This document shows, piece by piece, positions 61,601 through 64,000 of a stretch of DNA of 64,000 nt. The notes beneath the pieces are model-generated. The model was not told the origin of the DNA and did not search any database. It saw only the letters and a program-made list of their open reading frames with translations. The position numbers and the translations under genes were made by a program. The stretch comes from Diplosphaera chodatii (lineage: Eukaryota > Chlorophyta > Trebouxiophyceae > Prasiolales > Stichococcaceae): contig JAALGY010000038.1 in assembly GCA_032358165.1 (NCBI GenBank), positions 186,001 through 250,000 on the forward strand, given 5' to 3'. Each line of letters begins with the position of its first letter. Positions within the stretch are counted from its first letter, which is position 1.

Positions 61601-64000
61601 TCGGCTGGATCTTGACGGTGATGGCTGACACTCGCAGCCATCAGAGGCCTTGATCCAGGCAGACTGATGACTGGCCAGTCCAAATACGCTCACTATGTGA
61701 TTAGTGCTGTCCACAGCAACGGGCAGTCCGTAAAGCTACCAGCCAGTCATCTTGACTTCAGCCCTGACAGGCTCTTGCTGTAAGTGCCACAGCACCACGG
61801 TGCCACAGCCACACAATAGCTGCCAGTGGTCGTACTCCCCACCCCGCCAGCACCACCTGACAGCTGTCGATAGCATGCTCCTCATGTGGCACCACAGCGT
61901 CATGCAGGACAGTCAGCCAGCTTCAGAGCTGACTTGCCACCGTAAGTCTGGATGCAAGGTACACATGCATGATGGTGTGATCGTGTGTGCAGTGTGCGGT
62001 ACGATCACGGCCGGCCGCATGGCCAGCATCGCCCGGGCGGCAGCCCATGACGCCGCCGCAGCCGGAGCTCCAGCCGCCGCCACTGCCACTTCTGACGCTG
62101 CGGCTGCTGCCATCGCCGCCGTGGCGGCCGCGCAGTCGGGCGATGCTGGGCGTGCCGCTAACCTGACCGCTACAGCTCTGGCCGCGGTGCGTCAGCCTCT
62201 CAAACATGTCAACATATAGCAGTTTCAAAACCCTAAACGTTGGTGGGCAGAGCCCAGCAAGCGCTCACTCGAGCTGCTGTGTGCTGCTGTCCATTAGCAA
62301 CAAATGCCTTGCACACGCGCAGACGGGATGCCAGTGGCAGTGCCTGGTCTGACTCTGATTGTTGACTTCTACCACCTGTTCCTCGCTGCTGCGGTGTCCT
62401 GCAGCGTTGGGGAGAGCTGAACGCTCTTCCGCTCAGCTCGCCCTTGCATCTGCCTCCGCTGCAGCTAGCTGCCCTGTGTCACCTGACGTTGTGGACAACA
62501 TGCTTCTGATACCGCTCCAGACTGATGCTGCTCTCAGACGGCGCGACCGCTTAGCACATTGGCATCATAACTTAGGCAGCTTGACACCAGACGCTGTTGC
62601 ACATGCATAGCGTGCTGCTGTCTGCTGGGCAGCCAAGTCTGCACTGTCTTCCGCATTGCAGGCCCTGGCGGCGTCTCGTGCAACCGCTGCGGCGGGCGCC
62701 AGCCTGCAAGCGGCGCTCGCGGCTGCCGTGGCACTCACCGGCTCGTCTGCCGCCTGCCCTGGTGGTGAGTTTGGTGTTGAACGGCAACAGTGCACATAAC
62801 CGTGTATGCCAACACAGAATGCACCGAAGCAGCTTCATGTGCAGCGGATGCTCCAGCACTGCTGCTGTTCCTGGCAGGTGGCCTGCCGCCGGCTGCACCG
62901 CCGGTGCCGCCTTCGCCACCGCTGCTCCCGCTGCTGTCGCCACCGACGCCTTTATCGCTGCCGCCGCCGCCACCCTACTACCACCCACCCACCAAGGCCC
63001 CAACATACGCCACAGCGCTGCCCACGGCCCCACCTGCAGCACCACTGACGGCAGCGCCATCAGCAGTAGCTATCCCAACCTCAGCCCCCAGCTATGCTAC
63101 CCTCGCCCCCACCGCAGCCGTCCCAACCCCAGTTCCCTCCTATGCTACCCTCGCGCCAACGCCTGTGCCTACCGCTTACACACGTGAGCCCACAGCGGTG
63201 CCCACCACTGTTCCCACCCCAGCCCCCTCCTATGCAGTCCCCACACCCAGCCACACGCCGCCGCCCACGGCAGCTTCGACGGCGCCGCCAACAGCAGCCC
63301 CAGCTGCGGTGCCAACGACCAACCTTTTTGCGCCACCAGCTCAGCCGACGGTAGGCATCCAGCTGTTTGGGCCCCCTGAAATGTGTTCAGCACATGTGCC
63401 TCTGTCTGACAAGCTGTCCACACGCATGCAGCTTGCCTGCAGCAAACTTTGCCAGGAAATGCGAAAGTCTGTGTGACGAGCAGACAGCTGAAGTTGCTGC
63501 ATGTTAGCGCCACAGGCGGCCCCGTCCGCAGCGCCAACAGCCGCCCCAGCGGCAGCACCCAGTTACCACCCCTTCGCGCCCGTACCGACCCCCAGCTACA
63601 CTGCAGTCCCCACAGGAGTCCCCACTGCGGCGCCCAGCCTCCTCCCAGCCCCCACGCGCGCTCCCACCAAGCCGCCGGCTGCAGCACCAACCGCTGCGCC
63701 GGCCGCGCCGCCGATGCCGCCGCCGCCACGCAAGCGTCCCACTCGGCACCCCCCGCCCCCTCCGCCACCGCCGCCGCCCCCGCCACGGAGACCAGTCCGC
63801 ATCCCCACAGCGGCGCCGTCCAAGTCCCCCACAGCAGCACCCACAGCCCAGCCCACCACTACGCATGCTGCAATGCACCCACCTACGCCAGCACCGCCGG
63901 CCGAGGTGCCGCCCGCAGCGCCGGTTCTCGTCACGACGGCGCCTTCAGGGCTGACGCTGGGGACATATGCCCCCACCTATGGCCCCACACCAGCCGTGCC
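55677..64000 (+). CDS. Giant secreted alanine-rich / proline-rich modular protein (3' end outside window)
   Basis: Twenty-one exons keep one frame: 55677-55819, 55960-56167, 56338-56410, 56703-56794, 56948-57080, 57360-57470, 57635-57796, 58040-58116, 58288-58387, 58510-58721, 59123-59258, 59439-59795, 59945-60036, 60212-60373, 60499-60589, 60829-60990, 61353-61532, 61993-62186, 62662-62764, 62878-63350 and 63516 onward (about 1,248 codons). Exon 1 is a signal peptide ([15 protein letters not shown]). Exons 3-11 and 13-19 are Ala-rich helix-like modules of about 25-70 residues, many with N-glycosylation sequons (ANATRQ, GANATSA, GNATAAA). Exons 11-12 and 20-21 hold proline runs and APTYAPTYAP, APSYATLAPT and TAAPT repeats, typical targets for hydroxyproline glycosylation. 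The exon 1-2 junction is the least certain. It looks like a cell wall or matrix glycoprotein related in plan to the 48986-52504 gene; the role is inference. Confidence 0.72.
59439..59795 (+). repeat. Proline-run and APTYAP repeat block 1
   Basis: Within one exon the protein has a run of prolines, then [17 protein letters not shown], then APTYAPTYAPF and APSYAPTSPP, then more PPPP. The matching DNA is CCG/CCC-rich low complexity. It divides two groups of Ala-rich exons. Confidence 0.8.
60590..60828 (+). other. GC-AG intron in the giant Ala-rich gene
   Basis: The exon ends ACGTCGACAG at 60589 and the intron starts GCAAGC, a close GC-donor match. It ends GGCTGCAG at 60828. The join keeps the Ala-rich frame with a phase 1 to phase 1 junction. 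Confidence 0.65.
62878..63350 (+). repeat. Proline-rich and PSYATLAPT repeat block 2
   Basis: One exon encodes PPVPPSPP, LPPPPPYYHPP, KAPTYATALPTAP and two copies of PSYATLAPT, followed by TAVPTTVPTPAP and TAAPAAVPTT. Tyr recurs in an AP-T/S-Y-A setting about every 15-30 residues. Confidence 0.8.

Noticed and set aside
1..64000. tRNA genes, transposons, CRISPR arrays, operons
   Set aside because: I scanned for tRNA box B-like words, long terminal repeats and regularly spaced direct repeats and saw none; gene structure is eukaryotic.

Overview
This window looks like nuclear DNA of a green alga (Chlorophyta; possibly a trebouxiophyte, but the class cannot be fixed from sequence alone). Every recognisable gene is split into many short exons. 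Introns are roughly 70-400 bases, mostly GT-AG with several GC-AG, and end in '(T)GCAG'. Exons are GC-rich and introns carry many TGCA/GCATGC words. A plant-type cytosolic leucyl-tRNA synthetase, a chlorophyll b reductase-like SDR and an EF-hand NCL-type Na+/Ca2+ exchanger point to the green lineage. I see no tRNA, rRNA, transposon or CRISPR. Exons were assembled by hand from reading frame, splice sites and family resemblance. Coordinates are therefore approximate except where stated as exact.

Layout. 1-6.8 kb: two LRR genes arranged tail to tail (the second begins with an F-box) that share a C-terminal motif. 7.5-16.2 kb (-): LARS, about 29 exons. 16.8-18.6 kb (-): NYC1/NOL-like SDR with an altered active site. 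19.3-23.1 kb (+): secreted S28 carboxypeptidase. 23.6-25.8 kb (+): acylated low-complexity protein beginning MGCC. 26.2-26.7 kb (-): a tentative small gene. 26.8-31.7 kb (+): five-pass tweety/prominin-like membrane protein. 32.4-34.8 kb (-): O-methyltransferase. 35.8-37.7 kb (-): HlyIII/PAQR-type membrane protein. 38.8-42.7 kb (+): NCL exchanger. 43.7-48.8 kb (-): unrecognised Gly/Ala-rich membrane-anchored protein.

48.99-64.0 kb holds the most unusual content: two neighbouring + strand genes for secreted, strongly alanine-rich modular proteins. The first (48986-52504, 11 exons, 452 aa) is complete. The second (55677 to beyond the window end, 21 exons and about 1,248 codons visible) alternates Ala-rich exon modules with proline-rich blocks containing PPPP runs and APTYAP-like repeats. 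A glyoxalase-like gene (-, 52942-54448) lies between them. In both genes each exon keeps one Ala-rich frame through splice sites of matching phase. This supports real genes rather than chance GC-rich open frames. They look like a family of extracellular (cell wall or matrix) structural proteins; that role is inference.
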